NCBI RefSeq assembly: GCF_023277925.1
Contig: NZ_CP063832.1
Location: 5,501,501-5,565,500, forward strand
DNA: 64,000 nucleotides
Direction: 5' to 3'
From: Pseudomonas entomophila
Lineage (GTDB): Bacteria > Pseudomonadota > Gammaproteobacteria > Pseudomonadales > Pseudomonadaceae
Shown: positions 20,301-31,319 of the stretch, one piece after another
How positions within the stretch are numbered: position 1 is the first letter of the stretch
Layout: every line of letters begins with the position of its first letter
Made by a program: the position numbers and the translations under genes
The notes under the pieces: model-generated
What the model saw: the letters and a program-made list of their open reading frames with translations, nothing else
What the model was told of the DNA's origin: nothing
The model's database searches: none

Positions 20301-21205
20301 GTTGGGCCGGTATGCGCTCGCAGGTGTTGTCTGTCAGCAGTGTGCGCCTGTTCCGCCTGGCGTTGGGGACCTTGCTGTTGCTGGTTGGCGCGGCGTTGCT
20401 CGCGGCCCGTGGCATTGCCTGGTTGGAGCTGGAACCACGCATGTTGCGCGCCCTGGAGGGTGGAGCACTGTGCGCATTGGGGACAGCTCTGGGCGCGGTA
20501 CCGGTGTTGGTCATTCGCAACATGCCGGTGGCATTGGCCGACACGCTACTGGGCTTTGGCGCGGGGGTGATGCTGGCGGCCACGGCGTTTTCCCTGATCA
20601 TTCCTGGGTTGGACGCCGCCCAGGCGGTCGGTTTCAGCCCGTGGGGGGCGGGTGGGCTGATCAGCAGTGGCTTGCTGTTCGGGGCGCTGTGCCTGTTCCT
20701 GGTCGACCTGAAGGTTTCCGGGGCCTCGCCGGAGGCATTGGTTGGTACCGAACAGCAGCCGGTGATTGCCGCCCGGATCTGGCTGTTCGTCATCGCCATC
20801 ATTGCCCACAACATTCCCGAGGGCATGGCCATTGGTGTTTCCGCGGGGGGCGGCATGCCCGATGCAGACAGCCTGGCCATGGGCATTGCGCTGCAGGATG
20901 TACCGGAAGGGTTGGTGATCGCCCTGGTGTTGGCGGGGGCGGGCATGCCGCGTTTCAAGGCCTTCCTGATCGGCGCCGCGTCCGGGTTGGTCGAGCCGCT
21001 GGCCGCAGTGATCTGCGCCTGGCTGGTGAATGTCGCCGAGTTGCTGCTGCCATTGGGGCTTGCCTGTGCGGCGGGGGCGATGCTGCTGGTGGTCACCCAG
21101 GAAATCATCCCGGAGTCACGCAGCAACGGGCATCACCGGTTGGCGAGCCTGGGGCTGTGTGTCGGGTTCTGCCTGATGATGGTGATGGATACGGCGATGA
21201 CGTGA
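20297..21205 (+). CDS. ZIP family divalent metal transporter
   Basis: A 302-residue polytopic protein with about eight hydrophobic helices. The ZIP metal-site motifs are present: [15 protein letters not shown] in helix 4 and [13 protein letters not shown] in helix 5. ZIP proteins carry Zn2+, Mn2+ or Fe2+ into the cytoplasm. The GTG start overlaps the sodA stop (GTGA); ATG 20312 is an alternative. Being coupled to a Mn-SOD gene under Fur control, it could supply Mn2+, but the substrate is inference. Confidence 0.9.
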   Translation: MSWAGMRSQVLSVSSVRLFRLALGTLLLLVGAALLAARGIAWLELEPRMLRALEGGALCALGTALGAVPVLVIRNMPVALADTLLGFGAGVMLAATAFSLIIPGLDAAQAVGFSPWGAGGLISSGLLFGALCLFLVDLKVSGASPEALVGTEQQPVIAARIWLFVIAIIAHNIPEGMAIGVSAGGGMPDADSLAMGIALQDVPEGLVIALVLAGAGMPRFKAFLIGAASGLVEPLAAVICAWLVNVAELLLPLGLACAAGAMLLVVTQEIIPESRSNGHHRLASLGLCVGFCLMMVMDTAMT

Positions 21206-21233
21206 AGCGTCCGCCCCCGCTGATGTGGCACAA

Positions 21234-21326
21234 CCTCTGTAGGAGCGGCTTTAGCCGCGACCACCCGCGAAGCGGGTGCCAGATACCGCGTTGCCTGCAT
21301 CGCGGCTAAAGCCGCTCCTGCAGAGG
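21234..21326. repeat. Paired REP (GTAGGAGCGGCTTTAGCCGCG type)
   Basis: CCTCTGTAGGAGCGGCTTTA and its inverted partner, with an ACCCGC/GCGGGT hairpin between them, lie between the convergent ZIP and ptsO genes. Further copies of this subtype occur at 45.1, 55.8 and 62.6 kb. Confidence 0.85.
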
Positions 21327-21329
21327 CCT

Positions 21330-21602
21330 TCACTCACCTTCGTCGAAGAAGTTGTTGATCAGCGCCACCAGCGCGTCCATGGCGTCGTTGTCCTGCTCGC
21401 CTTCGGTGGCCAGGTGCACCTGGGTGCCCTTGCCGGCCGCCAGCATCATCACGGCCATGATGCTCTTGCCATCCACCAGTTTGTCCGGTGCGCGCCCGAC
21501 GCGCACCTGGCAGGGAAAGCGCCCGGCCACGCCGACGAACTTGGCGGCCGCCCGGGCGTGCAGGCCCAGCTTGTTGATGATGGTGATTTCGCGGGCGGGC
21601 AT
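21330..21602 (-). CDS. ptsO: Nitrogen PTS phosphocarrier NPr
   Basis: A 90-residue HPr-like protein. The phosphorylatable histidine is H15 in NKLGLHARAAAKFV, followed by the regulatory serine region DGKSIMAVMML. NPr takes phosphate from EI-Ntr (PtsP) and passes it to EIIA-Ntr (PtsN), linking nitrogen and carbon status to metabolism. It is the last gene of the rpoN-hpf-ptsN-rapZ-ptsO group. Confidence 0.95.
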   Translation of the reverse strand: MPAREITIINKLGLHARAAAKFVGVAGRFPCQVRVGRAPDKLVDGKSIMAVMMLAAGKGTQVHLATEGEQDNDAMDALVALINNFFDEGE

Positions 21603-21622
21603 CGTGGTGCGGATCCTGTGGG

Positions 21623-22477
21623 CTAGAGGTCGCGGTGGCGGACCTGGACGTTTTTCAGGGATTGCTGGAGCAACTGGCCCAGCCGTTCAGTGATGTACAC
21701 CGAGCGATGGTGGCCGCCAGTGCAGCCGATGGCGATGGTGACATAGGCGCGGTTGCTGGCGGCGAAGCGCGGCAACCACTTAAGCAGGTAGCTGGAGATG
21801 TCCTGGAACATCTCCTCGACATCCGGCTGCGCGGCCAGATAGTCGATCACCGGCTGTTCGAGCCCGGAATGCTCGCGAAGTTCCGGTTTCCAGTAAGGGT
21901 TGGGCAGGCAGCGCACATCGAACACCAGGTCGGCGTCAACCGGCATGCCGCGCTTGAAACCGAACGACTCGACGAGGAATGCGGTACCGGGTTCCGGCTG
22001 GTTGAGCAGGCGCAGCTTGATCGAGTCGCGCAGCTGATAGAGGTTCAGGCTGGTGGTGTCGATCTTCAGGTCGGCGAGATCCGCGATTGGCCCAAGCAGC
22101 TCACTCTCCACTCGAATCGCCTCGGCCAGTGAGCGATTGGCGTTGGTCAGCGGGTGGCGACGGCGGGTTTCGGAAAAACGCTTGAGCAACGTGTCTTCGT
22201 CAGCGTCCAGATAGAGCACATCGCACTGGATGTGCCGGCTCCGCGCTTCCTCCAGCAGTTCCGGGAAACGGGTGAGGTGGCTAGGCAGGTTGCGTGCATC
22301 GATCGAGACAGCCACCTTGGGTTGCTGCAACTCGGTGTTGATCAAGGCGTTTTCCGCCAACTGCGGCAACAACCCGGCGGGCAGGTTGTCGATGCAGTAG
22401 TAACCGTTGTCTTCCAGCACGTCGAGGGCGGTGCTCTTGCCGGAGCCGGAGCGGCCGCTGACGATGATCAGGCGCAT
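21623..22477 (-). CDS. rapZ: RNase adapter / nucleotide-binding protein RapZ
   Basis: A 284-residue protein with an N-terminal P-loop ([18 protein letters not shown]) and the C-terminal domain typical of RapZ/YvcJ ([41 protein letters not shown]). In enterobacteria RapZ delivers the sRNA GlmZ to RNase E and senses glucosamine-6-phosphate. Whether this holds in Pseudomonas, which lacks a recognised GlmZ, is unclear. It starts two bases after ptsN. Confidence 0.95.
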   Translation of the reverse strand: MRLIIVSGRSGSGKSTALDVLEDNGYYCIDNLPAGLLPQLAENALINTELQQPKVAVSIDARNLPSHLTRFPELLEEARSRHIQCDVLYLDADEDTLLKRFSETRRRHPLTNANRSLAEAIRVESELLGPIADLADLKIDTTSLNLYQLRDSIKLRLLNQPEPGTAFLVESFGFKRGMPVDADLVFDVRCLPNPYWKPELREHSGLEQPVIDYLAAQPDVEEMFQDISSYLLKWLPRFAASNRAYVTIAIGCTGGHHRSVYITERLGQLLQQSLKNVQVRHRDL

Positions 22478-22479
22478 GG

Positions 22480-22944
22480 TCAGGCCTCGTTCTGCACGTC
22501 CAGGACTACCTGGTACAGAGCCTCGTTGCTGGCGGCGCCGCGCAGGCGATCGCGAACTTCCTTGCGATCGAGCATGCTGGCGATCTGGCGCAGCAGTTCA
22601 AGGTGAGCATCGGTGGCGGCTTCCGGAACCAGCAAGACGAACATCAGGTCGACCGGGGCGCCGTCGATGGCGTCGTAATCGATGGGAGCGTCCAGTTGCA
22701 GCAGGGCGCTCACTGGCGCGGTGCAGCCTTCGAGGCGGCAGTGGGGAATGGCGATGCCATTTCCAAAGCCTGTGGAGCCCAGTTTTTCGCGGGCGACCAG
22801 CTTGTCGAAGACGTCTTGCATCGCCAGGTCGGGTACTTCCCGATTAATAAGCGTGGCGATTTCCTGAAGAGCGCGCTTTTTACTGCCGCCCGGCACGTTC
22901 ACGAGGGAACGGCCGGGGGTCAGGATGGTTTCAAGTCGGATCAT
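22480..22944 (-). CDS. ptsN: Nitrogen PTS EIIA-Ntr protein
   Basis: A 154-residue PTS EIIA type-2 domain protein. The phosphorylated histidine is H68 in [17 protein letters not shown]-Ntr regulates potassium transport, phosphate and stress responses by binding partners in a phosphorylation-dependent way. It lies between hpf and rapZ in the conserved rpoN cluster. Confidence 0.96.
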   Translation of the reverse strand: MIRLETILTPGRSLVNVPGGSKKRALQEIATLINREVPDLAMQDVFDKLVAREKLGSTGFGNGIAIPHCRLEGCTAPVSALLQLDAPIDYDAIDGAPVDLMFVLLVPEAATDAHLELLRQIASMLDRKEVRDRLRGAASNEALYQVVLDVQNEA

Positions 22945-22955
22945 GGATGAGGGGA

Positions 22956-23264
22956 TCAGCGGGCGGCTGCACCTTGCAGCAGGCTTTGCTGTTTTTCCTT
23001 GTGTTTTTTCAGTTGGCGGTCGAGCTTGTCTGCCAGGGCGTCGATCGCTGCATACATGTCTTGGTGTTCGGCGTTGGCGACCACTTCGCCACCGGGTATC
23101 TGGAGTGTGGCTTCAACCTTCTGCTGTAGTTTCTCGACTTTCATGATCACCGTTGCGTTGGTGATCTTGTCGAAATGACCCTCCACCCGGGCGAGCTTTT
23201 CAAGCACGTAATCGCGCAGTGGTTGGGTGACTTCTACATGCTGTCCACTGATGTTGACTTGCAT
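22956..23264 (-). CDS. hpf: Ribosome hibernation promoting factor (short HPF)
   Basis: A 102-residue S30AE family protein. The start is ATG 23264 (MQVNISGQHVEVTQPLRDYV), with AAAGGAG upstream. The length is that of short HPF, which binds 16S rRNA in the decoding channel and promotes 100S dimers with RMF in stationary phase. Features are the two beta-alpha units with the VEGHFDKITNATVIM region and the LADKLDRQLKKHKEK helix. It directly follows rpoN. Confidence 0.95.
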   Translation of the reverse strand: MQVNISGQHVEVTQPLRDYVLEKLARVEGHFDKITNATVIMKVEKLQQKVEATLQIPGGEVVANAEHQDMYAAIDALADKLDRQLKKHKEKQQSLLQGAAAR

Positions 23265-23342
23265 ACAGCTTCTCCTTTGTTGCCCGTGCATAAAGAGGCA
23301 GGTATTGCACCTGCCACTGAAACGCTGTGGCACATCCCGGGG

Positions 23343-24839
23343 CTACATCAGTCGCTTGCGCTCGCTCGATGGGGCGATTCCCAACGACTCGCGGTACTTG
23401 GCGACGGTGCGACGGGCTACCTGGATGCCTTGTGCCTCCAGTAAACCAGCGATCTTGCTGTCACTCAATGGCTTTTTCTGATTTTCCGCCGCCACCAGTT
23501 TCTTGATGATCGCGCGGATCGCCGTGGACGAGCATTCGCCGCCTTCAGCGGTGCTCACGTGGCTCGAGAAAAAGTATTTCAGTTCGTAGATGCCACGCGG
23601 CGTGTGCATGTACTTCTGGGTGGTGACCCGGGAAATGGTCGACTCGTGCATGCCCACGGCTTCGGCAATGTCATGCAGCACCAGGGGCTTCATGGCCTCG
23701 TCGCCATGGTCGAGGAAGCCGCGCTGATGCTCGACGATCTGCGTTGCCACCTTCATCAGTGTCTCATTGCGGCTTTGCAGGCTCTTGATGAACCAGCGTG
23801 CCTCCTGCAACTGGTTGCGCATGAAGGTGTTGTCGGCGCTGGTGTCGGCGCGGCGGACGAACCCGGCGTACTGCGGGTTGACGCGCAGGCGCGGGATAGC
23901 TTCCTGGTTGAGCTCGACCAGCCAGCGCTCGCTGTCCTTGCGCACGATGACGTCCGGAACCACGTATTCAGGCTCGCTGGACTCGATCTGCGAGCCGGGG
24001 CGCGGGTTGAGTGTCTGCACCAGTTCGATGACCTGGCGCAGTTCGTCTTCCTTGAGCTTCATGCGGCGCATCAGCTGGCTGTAGTCACGGCTACCGAGCA
24101 GGTCGATGAAGTCGGTGACCAGGCGCTGAGCTTCGCTCATCCAGGGTGTCGAGGCCGGCAGCTGGCGCAATTGCAGCAGCAGGCACTCACCCAGCGATCG
24201 GGCGCCGATGCCGGCGGGTTCGAACTGCTGGATGCGGTGCAATACCGCCTCGACCTCATCCAGCTCGATATCGAGCTCCGGGTCGAAGCCGGCGCAGATC
24301 TCGTCGAGCGTATCTTCGAGATAGCCTTGCTCGTTGATACTGTCGATCAGGGTGACTGCGATCAGGCGGTCGGTGTCGGACATCGGCGCCAGGTTCAGCT
24401 GCCACAACAGGTGGCTTTGCAGGCTCTCGCCGACCGAGGTACGGGTGGTGAAGTCCCACTCGTCGTCGTCATTGCTGGGGAGGCTGCTGGCGCTGGTCTG
24501 GTAGATGTCTTCCCAGGCCGTGTCGACCGGCAGCTCGTTGGGGATTCGTTCGGCCCATTCGCCATCTTCCAGGGTTTCCGCGCTGCTGCTGGTGGTTTCC
24601 TGGAAACTGTTGTCCTGGACTTCGGCGGCCGGTTTGTTCTCGGCGTTGTCCGCCATCGGGTCGCTGTTGTCGAAGTCGTCGCCGTCTTCCTGACGTTCGA
24701 GCATCGGGTTGGATTCCAGCGCTTCCTGGATTTCCTGCTGAAGGTCCAGGGTGGAGAGCTGAAGCAGACGGATGGCCTGTTGCAACTGCGGGGTCATCGT
24801 CAGTTGCTGGCCCATTTTTAGGACGAGCGATGGTTTCAT
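23343..24839 (-). CDS. rpoN: RNA polymerase sigma-54 factor
   Basis: A 498-residue sigma-54. The Gln/Leu-rich activator region is at the N-terminus ([41 protein letters not shown]). An acidic region II follows (about 50-120), then the core-binding domain and the C-terminal DNA-binding part with the RpoN box [10 protein letters not shown]. It directs transcription from -24/-12 promoters for nitrogen use, motility and many catabolic pathways. Confidence 0.98.
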   Translation of the reverse strand: MKPSLVLKMGQQLTMTPQLQQAIRLLQLSTLDLQQEIQEALESNPMLERQEDGDDFDNSDPMADNAENKPAAEVQDNSFQETTSSSAETLEDGEWAERIPNELPVDTAWEDIYQTSASSLPSNDDDEWDFTTRTSVGESLQSHLLWQLNLAPMSDTDRLIAVTLIDSINEQGYLEDTLDEICAGFDPELDIELDEVEAVLHRIQQFEPAGIGARSLGECLLLQLRQLPASTPWMSEAQRLVTDFIDLLGSRDYSQLMRRMKLKEDELRQVIELVQTLNPRPGSQIESSEPEYVVPDVIVRKDSERWLVELNQEAIPRLRVNPQYAGFVRRADTSADNTFMRNQLQEARWFIKSLQSRNETLMKVATQIVEHQRGFLDHGDEAMKPLVLHDIAEAVGMHESTISRVTTQKYMHTPRGIYELKYFFSSHVSTAEGGECSSTAIRAIIKKLVAAENQKKPLSDSKIAGLLEAQGIQVARRTVAKYRESLGIAPSSERKRLM

Positions 24840-25011
24840 GGCAGGGGCTTAATACCTTGTTCGCCGGCGCACATGCGCCATCCACTACGTAGGGCGCTTG
24901 GGCGCCGATTTTAAGCAAGTTATATGCCTGAAATTGCAGCGTTTGCCTAGAGCACTGTTACACTTAAGCCCGTCCCGGGCGTGTTCGCCAGTGCTCCGGG
25001 CAGGCCCAGGA

Positions 25012-25737
<726 letters not shown>

Positions 25738-26262
25738 TTACTCGGCCTTTTTCTTCGGTTGAATGACCATGTCGATGCGCTGACGTGGTGCAGTCACATT
25801 GCCACCGCGACCGGCGGTCGCCACCTGAGTCTTGGTGTTGTAGACGATCTTCTCGCCTTCGGTGGTGTTGCCTTCGTTCTCGACCTTGGCGCGGTCGGTG
25901 AGGATCACCAAGTCTTTCTGCGCCTGGTACTGGATGGTCACGGCCCAACCTTTCATCTTGTCGGGTTTGGCGGCGCTCTGCTGCTGCTCGAAATAGGCCA
26001 GGTTGCCCACCGAGGTGACCACGTCGATGTCGCCGGAGGCGGCGCGGGTCATGGTCACGGTATTGCCTTTGATCATCATCGAACCTTGGGTGATGATCAC
26101 ATCGCCGGTATAGGTGGCCACGCCCTGCTTGTCGTCCAGGTGGGCGTTGTCCGCCTGGATGCGGATCGGCTGGTCACGATCGTTCGGCAGGGCGAAGGCG
26201 CTCGCGCTTCCCAGTGCAACGCCCAGGCTGAGCAGAAGGGGGATGGTTTTAACGAGCCTCAT
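25738..26262 (-). CDS. lptA: LPS transport periplasmic protein LptA
   Basis: A 174-residue periplasmic bridge protein. An N-terminal signal peptide (MRLVKTIPLLLSLGVALGSASAFA) ends near residue 24. The mature part is an OstA-like beta-jellyroll (RIQADNAHLDDKQGVATYTG, VIITQGSMMIKGNTV), ending in a basic tail. LptA monomers form the bridge along which LPS passes to LptD. It overlaps the end of lptC by 14 bases. Confidence 0.95.
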   Translation of the reverse strand: MRLVKTIPLLLSLGVALGSASAFALPNDRDQPIRIQADNAHLDDKQGVATYTGDVIITQGSMMIKGNTVTMTRAASGDIDVVTSVGNLAYFEQQQSAAKPDKMKGWAVTIQYQAQKDLVILTDRAKVENEGNTTEGEKIVYNTKTQVATAGRGGNVTAPRQRIDMVIQPKKKAE

Positions 26263-26821
26263 ACTGTCCTCTTACGTTAGAGAGCAGGTCCATCCTGCCT
26301 TCTTTCAAATACGCTTTCATTCCTTTGCCCGTAGTCGTGCCACCGGCGCCGTCGATTCTAACGGCTTGCTCGGTCTGCGCATATTGCTTCTGCGGGAACA
26401 CGGTCATGCGGGTGCTGGTAATGATGGTGTCGCGTTGCTTTTCATCGGTACGTGCCACGCGCACATCATCGATCAGTTCGACCTCGGTGCCGTCCGGGTT
26501 AACCTCGGCGCGTTTGCTCTGCACATGCCACGGGTACTCCGTGCCGCGGTACATGTGCAGGTCGGGCGTGGTCACCAGGGTGACTTCGCTGGCCTTGAGG
26601 TGTTCGACCTTGTCGGCGGTCATCTCGTACTGCAGCTTGCCGTCGGGCAGGAACTGCACGCTGTGGGCATTGATCGCGTAATAGTCAATGGCGCTTTCGT
26701 CGACCTGGGCGGTGGGCTGCTCGAGGAAGCTTTCCGGGCTGACGTTCCAGTAGCCGACGGCGGCCAGCACTGCGGCAATCACGCCGAACAGCACAACATT
26801 ACGAAGTTTCTTGCTGAACAT
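26249..26821 (-). CDS. lptC: LPS export protein LptC
   Basis: A 190-residue bitopic protein with one N-terminal helix (NVVLFGVIAAVLAAVGYW, residues 7-24) and a periplasmic jellyroll domain (IDYYAINAHSVQFLPDG, YEMTADKVEHLKASEVTLV). LptC receives LPS from LptFG and hands it to LptA. The gene lies eight bases after kdsC. Confidence 0.94.
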   Translation of the reverse strand: MFSKKLRNVVLFGVIAAVLAAVGYWNVSPESFLEQPTAQVDESAIDYYAINAHSVQFLPDGKLQYEMTADKVEHLKASEVTLVTTPDLHMYRGTEYPWHVQSKRAEVNPDGTEVELIDDVRVARTDEKQRDTIITSTRMTVFPQKQYAQTEQAVRIDGAGGTTTGKGMKAYLKEGRMDLLSNVRGQYEAR

Positions 26822-26829
26822 GGGCGGCC

Positions 26830-27354
26830 TTACAGGTAGTTGGCGTTGGCAGCGTCCAGGGTGCCCTGGGCCTGCATGATCAGTTCGCAGAACTCGCGGG
26901 CCGCACCTTCACCGCCGCGTGCCTGAGTCACGCCGTGGGCGTGCTGGCGAACGAACGGCGCGGCATTGGCCACCGCCATGCCCAGGCCCACGCGGCGGAT
27001 TACCGGCAGGTCGGGCAGGTCGTCGCCAAGATAGGCGACCTGTTCATAGCTTAGGTTGAGTTCGGCGAGCAGACCGTCGAGCACCACCAGTTTGTCCTCG
27101 CGGCCCTGGAACAGGTGCGGGATGCCCAGGTTCTTCGCTCGGCGCTCGACCACGGGGGTCTTGCGCCCGCTGATGATCGCGGTGGTCACGCCCGAGGCCA
27201 TGAGCATCTTGATGCCCTGGCCGTCGAGGGTGTTGAAGGTCTTGAACTCGCTGCCGTCCTCGAGGAAGTACAGGCGGCCGTCGGTGAGCACGCCGTCGAT
27301 GTCGAATACCGCCAGCTTGATAGGTTTGCCGCGTTGCATGAGGTCCTGGTTCAT
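26830..27354 (-). CDS. kdsC: 3-deoxy-D-manno-octulosonate 8-phosphate phosphatase
   Basis: A 174-residue HAD-family phosphatase that makes Kdo from Kdo-8-phosphate for LPS. The nucleophile motif is AVFDIDGVLTDGRLYF, the second motif is TAIISGRKTP and the fourth is YLGDDLPDLPVI. It lies directly after kdsD and supplies the same pathway. GC content and codon use match neighbours. Confidence 0.96.
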   Translation of the reverse strand: MNQDLMQRGKPIKLAVFDIDGVLTDGRLYFLEDGSEFKTFNTLDGQGIKMLMASGVTTAIISGRKTPVVERRAKNLGIPHLFQGREDKLVVLDGLLAELNLSYEQVAYLGDDLPDLPVIRRVGLGMAVANAAPFVRQHAHGVTQARGGEGAAREFCELIMQAQGTLDAANANYL

Positions 27355-28329
27355 TTACATCACTCCAGCGCGCAGCAGGTCATGCATGTTCAGGGCGCCG
27401 GTCGGGCGGTCGTCCCGGTCGACCACCACGAGTGCGCTGATCTTGTGGTCTTCCATGATCTTGAGCGCTTCGGCGGCGAGCATCTCGGCGCGGGCGGTCT
27501 TGCCATGCACGGTCATGACTTCGTCGATGAGGGTCTTGTGGATATCGATGCTGCGGTCGAGGCTGCGGCGCAGGTCGCCGTCAGTGAATACGCCGGCGAG
27601 CTTGCCGTCGCTTTCCAGGACAACGGTCATGCCCAGGCCCTTGCGGGACATCTCGAGCAGTGCATCCTTGAGCAGCGTGCCGCGTTGCACCTGTGGCAGT
27701 TCTTCACCCGCGTGCATCACGTTCTCGACCTTAAGCAGCAGGCGTCGGCCCAGCGCGCCACCCGGGTGCGAGAAAGCGAAATCCTCGGCGGTGAAGCCGC
27801 GGGCTTCCAGCAGGGCGATGGCCAGTGCGTCGCCCAGCACCAGTGCGGCGGTGGTGGAGGAGGTGGGGGCCAGGTTGAGCGGGCAGGCTTCCTGGGCAAC
27901 ACGGGCGTCGAGGTTGACTTCGGCCGCTTGCGCCAGAGGCGAGTCCGGGTTGCCGGTAAGGCTGATCATCTGGATACCCAGGCGCTTGATCAGCGGCAGC
28001 AGGGTGACGATCTCGGCGGTGCTGCCAGAGTTTGAGAGGGCAAGAATGACATCGTCACGGGTGATCATGCCCATGTCACCGTGGCTGGCCTCGGCCGGGT
28101 GCACGAAGAACGAAGGGGTGCCGGTGCTGGCGAGGGTGGCGGCGATCTTGTTGCCGATGTGCCCCGACTTGCCCATGCCGACCACCACGACGCGGCCCTT
28201 GCTGGCCAGGATCAGCTCACAAGCCTTGACGAAGTTGCCGTCGATACGGGCCAGCAGGCCCTCTACGGCCTCGAGTTCCAGGCGCAGGGTGCGCTGGGCG
28301 GAGTGGATCAGCTCGCTGGATTGGCTCAT
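27355..28329 (-). CDS. kdsD: D-arabinose 5-phosphate isomerase
   Basis: A 324-residue enzyme that interconverts ribulose-5-phosphate and arabinose-5-phosphate, the first step to Kdo. It has an N-terminal SIS domain (VVVVGMGKSGHIGNKIAATL, FFVHPAEASHGDMGMI) and two C-terminal CBS domains (LPQVQRGTLLKDALLEMS, ISALVVVDRDDRPTGALNMHD). It heads the kdsD-kdsC-lptC-lptA-lptB string and is divergent from mlaFEDCB. Confidence 0.96.
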   Translation of the reverse strand: MSQSSELIHSAQRTLRLELEAVEGLLARIDGNFVKACELILASKGRVVVVGMGKSGHIGNKIAATLASTGTPSFFVHPAEASHGDMGMITRDDVILALSNSGSTAEIVTLLPLIKRLGIQMISLTGNPDSPLAQAAEVNLDARVAQEACPLNLAPTSSTTAALVLGDALAIALLEARGFTAEDFAFSHPGGALGRRLLLKVENVMHAGEELPQVQRGTLLKDALLEMSRKGLGMTVVLESDGKLAGVFTDGDLRRSLDRSIDIHKTLIDEVMTVHGKTARAEMLAAEALKIMEDHKISALVVVDRDDRPTGALNMHDLLRAGVM

Positions 28330-28444
28330 GTCGAAAACGCAATGCCTGATGAAAAGGCGGCGATTATAGCCGCAATGTGCGAAACGCTCATCCTTCGAAT
28401 GTCACATATAGCTGTCAGAGCCCTGAATGGAACGTTTGACGCCC

Positions 28445-28474
28445 TTGGGAAGGGCCTGCCAGCGGTGCTATAGT
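28445..28474 (+). promoter_or_regulatory. Candidate promoter of the mla operon
   Basis: TTGGGA (28445-28450), an 18-nt spacer and TATAGT (28469-28474) lie about 90 bases before mlaF in the kdsD-mlaF divergent intergenic region. It is inferred from hexamer similarity only. Confidence 0.4.
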
Positions 28475-28564
28475 TCGCCGCTATTCGGCCAGCCAGGGGT
28501 GCGTGTGCCTTCACGATGAAGGTGAACGTCCATGAGTGCGAGGCTGCACTAGCAAGGAGTCTAG

Positions 28565-29374
28565 ATGAGTGTGGATAGCGCCTACGCGGTCGAGTTGAAG
28601 GGTGTCACCTTCAAGCGCGGTTCGCGCAGCATTTTCAGCAACGTGGACATACGTATTCCCCGCGGCAAGGTCACCGGCATCATGGGGCCTTCGGGGTGCG
28701 GCAAGACCACCTTGCTGCGCCTGATGGGCGCGCAGTTGCGCCCGACAGGCGGTGAGGTCTGGGTCAACGGGCAGAACCTGCCCGCGTTGTCGCGCAGCGA
28801 CCTGTTCGACGCCCGCAAGCACATGGGCGTGCTGTTCCAGAGCGGCGCGCTGTTCACCGACCTCGATGTGTTCGAGAACGTCGCCTTTCCGCTGCGCGTA
28901 CACACGCAGCTCTCGGACGAGATGATCCGTGACATCGTCCTGATGAAACTGCAGGCGGTGGGGTTGCGTGGCGCCATCGACCTGATGCCCGACGAGCTGT
29001 CCGGTGGCATGAAGCGCCGCGTGGCGCTGGCCCGTGCGATCGCCCTCGATCCACAGATCCTCATGTACGACGAACCGTTCGTCGGTCAGGATCCGATTGC
29101 CATGGGTGTGCTGGTCCGTCTTATCCGCCTGCTCAACGACGCCCTGGGGATCACCAGTATCGTGGTCTCCCATGACCTGGCGGAAACCGCCAGCATCGCC
29201 GACTACATCTATGTGGTGGGTGATGGCCAGGTGCTGGGGCAGGGTACGCCGGATGAGCTGATGGGCTCGGACAACCCACGTATCCGCCAGTTCATGAAGG
29301 GTGACCCGGACGGTCCGGTGCCATTCCATTTTCCTGCGCCTGACTATCGCGCCGATCTGCTGGGGGCGCGTTGA
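28565..29374 (+). CDS. mlaF: Phospholipid ABC transporter ATPase MlaF
   Basis: A 269-residue ATPase of the MlaFEDB complex (Ttg2A in Pseudomonas), which moves phospholipids between the membranes and keeps outer-membrane asymmetry. Walker A is [16 protein letters not shown], the signature is [16 protein letters not shown] and Walker B is [13 protein letters not shown]. It starts the operon mlaF-mlaE-mlaD-mlaC-mlaB and its stop overlaps the mlaE start (TGATG). Confidence 0.97.
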   Translation: MSVDSAYAVELKGVTFKRGSRSIFSNVDIRIPRGKVTGIMGPSGCGKTTLLRLMGAQLRPTGGEVWVNGQNLPALSRSDLFDARKHMGVLFQSGALFTDLDVFENVAFPLRVHTQLSDEMIRDIVLMKLQAVGLRGAIDLMPDELSGGMKRRVALARAIALDPQILMYDEPFVGQDPIAMGVLVRLIRLLNDALGITSIVVSHDLAETASIADYIYVVGDGQVLGQGTPDELMGSDNPRIRQFMKGDPDGPVPFHFPAPDYRADLLGAR

Positions 29375-30171
29375 TGCGCAGAAAATCCTTACTCGAACGT
29401 ATCCGCCTGTTTGGCCGTTCGGCCATCGACGTGCTCGCGGTGCTGGGGCGTTCGTGCCTATTCCTGGGGCACGCGTTGAGCGGTCGCGGCGGCATTGGCG
29501 GTGGCTTCCAGTTGCTGGTCAAGCAGCTCTACTCGGTTGGCGTGCTGTCGTTGGCGATCATTGTCGTGTCCGGCGTGTTCATCGGCATGGTGCTGGCGCT
29601 GCAGGGCTACAGCATTCTCACCAAGTACGGCTCGGAGCAGGCCGTGGGGCAGATGGTTGCCCTGACGCTGCTGCGTGAGCTGGGGCCGGTGGTGACCGCC
29701 TTGCTGTTCGCCGGGCGTGCGGGTTCCGCGCTGACCGCGGAGATCGGCAACATGAAGTCCACCGAGCAGCTGTCGAGCCTGGAAATGATCGGTGTCGACC
29801 CGCTCAAGTACATCGTTGCACCGCGCCTGTGGGCTGGTTTCATCTCGCTGCCGTTGCTCGCGCTGATCTTCAGTGTGGTCGGCATCTGGGGCGGTTCGTG
29901 GGTCGCCGTCGATTGGCTGGGCGTCTACGAAGGCTCGTTCTGGGGCAACATGCAGAACAGCGTTTCTTTCAGCGACGACGTGATCAACGGGCTGATCAAG
30001 AGCCTGGTGTTCGCCTTCGTCGTTACCTGGATCGCCGTATTCCAGGGGTATGACTGCGAGCCCACTTCAGAAGGGATCAGCCGTGCCACCACCAAGACCG
30101 TGGTCTACGCCTCATTGGCAGTACTGGGTCTGGACTTTATTCTGACCGCCTTGATGTTTGGAGATTTCTGA
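29374..30171 (+). CDS. mlaE: Phospholipid ABC transporter permease MlaE
   Basis: A 265-residue permease with about five membrane helices. The MlaE signature is clear: [41 protein letters not shown] and [21 protein letters not shown]. Two MlaE subunits form the channel under the MlaD hexamer. Start ATG 29374 overlaps the mlaF stop; an adjacent TTG three bases earlier is less likely. Confidence 0.97.
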   Translation: MRRKSLLERIRLFGRSAIDVLAVLGRSCLFLGHALSGRGGIGGGFQLLVKQLYSVGVLSLAIIVVSGVFIGMVLALQGYSILTKYGSEQAVGQMVALTLLRELGPVVTALLFAGRAGSALTAEIGNMKSTEQLSSLEMIGVDPLKYIVAPRLWAGFISLPLLALIFSVVGIWGGSWVAVDWLGVYEGSFWGNMQNSVSFSDDVINGLIKSLVFAFVVTWIAVFQGYDCEPTSEGISRATTKTVVYASLAVLGLDFILTALMFGDF

Positions 30172-30656
30172 TGCAAAACCGCACCCTGGAAATCGGTGTC
30201 GGCCTGTTCCTCCTGGCCGGGATCCTGGCGCTGCTGCTGCTGGCCCTGCGTGTCAGCGGGCTGTCGGCCAGCCCGAGCAGCGACACGTACAAAGTTTATG
30301 CGTACTTCGACAATATCGCCGGTTTGACGGTCAGAGCCAAAGTGACCATGGCCGGTGTGACCATCGGCAAGGTCACGGCCATCGATCTGGACCGCGATTC
30401 GTATACCGGTCGCGTCACCTTGCAGTTGGACAAGCAGGTCGACAACCTGCCGACCGACTCCACGGCCTCGATCCTGACCGCAGGCCTGCTGGGCGAGAAG
30501 TACATCGGTATCAGCGTGGGCGGCGAAGACGCGGTTCTCAAGGATGGCAGCACCATTCACGACACCCAGTCGGCGCTGGTGCTGGAAGATCTGATCGGCA
30601 AGTTCCTGCTCAATTCCGTGGGCAAGGAACCGAAAGAAGCTCAACCGGCTAATTAA
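30171..30656 (+). CDS. mlaD: Phospholipid-binding MCE protein MlaD
   Basis: A 161-residue protein with one N-terminal helix (EIGVGLFLLAGILALLLLAL) and one MCE domain (YFDNIAGLTVRAKVTMAGV, ILTAGLLGEKYIGISVGG). MlaD forms a periplasmic hexameric ring through which lipids pass. Its ATG overlaps the mlaE stop (TGATG). Confidence 0.96.
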   Translation: MQNRTLEIGVGLFLLAGILALLLLALRVSGLSASPSSDTYKVYAYFDNIAGLTVRAKVTMAGVTIGKVTAIDLDRDSYTGRVTLQLDKQVDNLPTDSTASILTAGLLGEKYIGISVGGEDAVLKDGSTIHDTQSALVLEDLIGKFLLNSVGKEPKEAQPAN

Positions 30657-30665
30657 GGAGTTCCC

Positions 30666-31319
30666 ATGATTTCGATCCTGCGACGTGGCCTGCTGGTGCT
30701 GTTGGCGGCCTTCCCCCTGCTGGCCCTGGCCGCGCCCGGGCAATCCGCCCGGGATGTCATCCAGGGCACCACCACTCAATTGCTGAGCGACCTCAAAACT
30801 AACAAAGAGCAGTACAAGGCCAACCCTGAGGCGTTCTACAAGGCGCTCAACGACAACCTCGGCCCGGTGGTCGATGCCGACGGCATCTCCAAGAGCATCA
30901 TGACCGTCAAGTATTCGCGCAAGGCCACGCCTGAGCAGATGCAGCGCTTCCAGGAGAACTTCAAGCGCAGCCTGATGCAGTTCTACGGCAACGCGCTGCT
31001 GGAGTACAACAACCAGGGCATCGTCGTCGACCCAGCCAAGGCTGAGGATGGCGAGCGCACCAGTGTCGGCATGAAGATCACCGGCACCAACGGCGCGGTC
31101 TATCCAGTGCAGTACACCATGGAGAAGATCGGCGGCGAGTGGAAAGTGCGTAACGTCATTGTCAACGGCATCAACATCGGCAAACTGTTCCGCGACCAGT
31201 TCCAGGATGCGATGCAGCGCAACGGCAACAGTCTGGACAAGACCATCGATGGTTGGGCTGGCGAAGTGGCCAAGGCCAAGCAGACCGCCGACAACTCGCC
31301 GGACAAGGAAGTCAAATGA
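30666..31319 (+). CDS. mlaC: Periplasmic phospholipid-binding protein MlaC
   Basis: A 217-residue periplasmic carrier. A signal peptide (RRGLLVLLAAFPLLALAAPG) is cleaved near residue 23. The mature protein has the MlaC (Ttg2) fold with ALNDNLGPVVDADGISKSIM, FKRSLMQFYGNALLEY and GGEWKVRNVIVNGINIGK. It shuttles phospholipids between MlaA in the outer membrane and MlaFEDB. Preceded by AAGGAG. Confidence 0.95.
   Translation: MISILRRGLLVLLAAFPLLALAAPGQSARDVIQGTTTQLLSDLKTNKEQYKANPEAFYKALNDNLGPVVDADGISKSIMTVKYSRKATPEQMQRFQENFKRSLMQFYGNALLEYNNQGIVVDPAKAEDGERTSVGMKITGTNGAVYPVQYTMEKIGGEWKVRNVIVNGINIGKLFRDQFQDAMQRNGNSLDKTIDGWAGEVAKAKQTADNSPDKEVK

Noticed and set aside
21234..21326. REP palindromes considered as CRISPR repeats
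   Set aside because: Copies are single, inverted pairs dispersed across the window, without regular spacers or cas genes.
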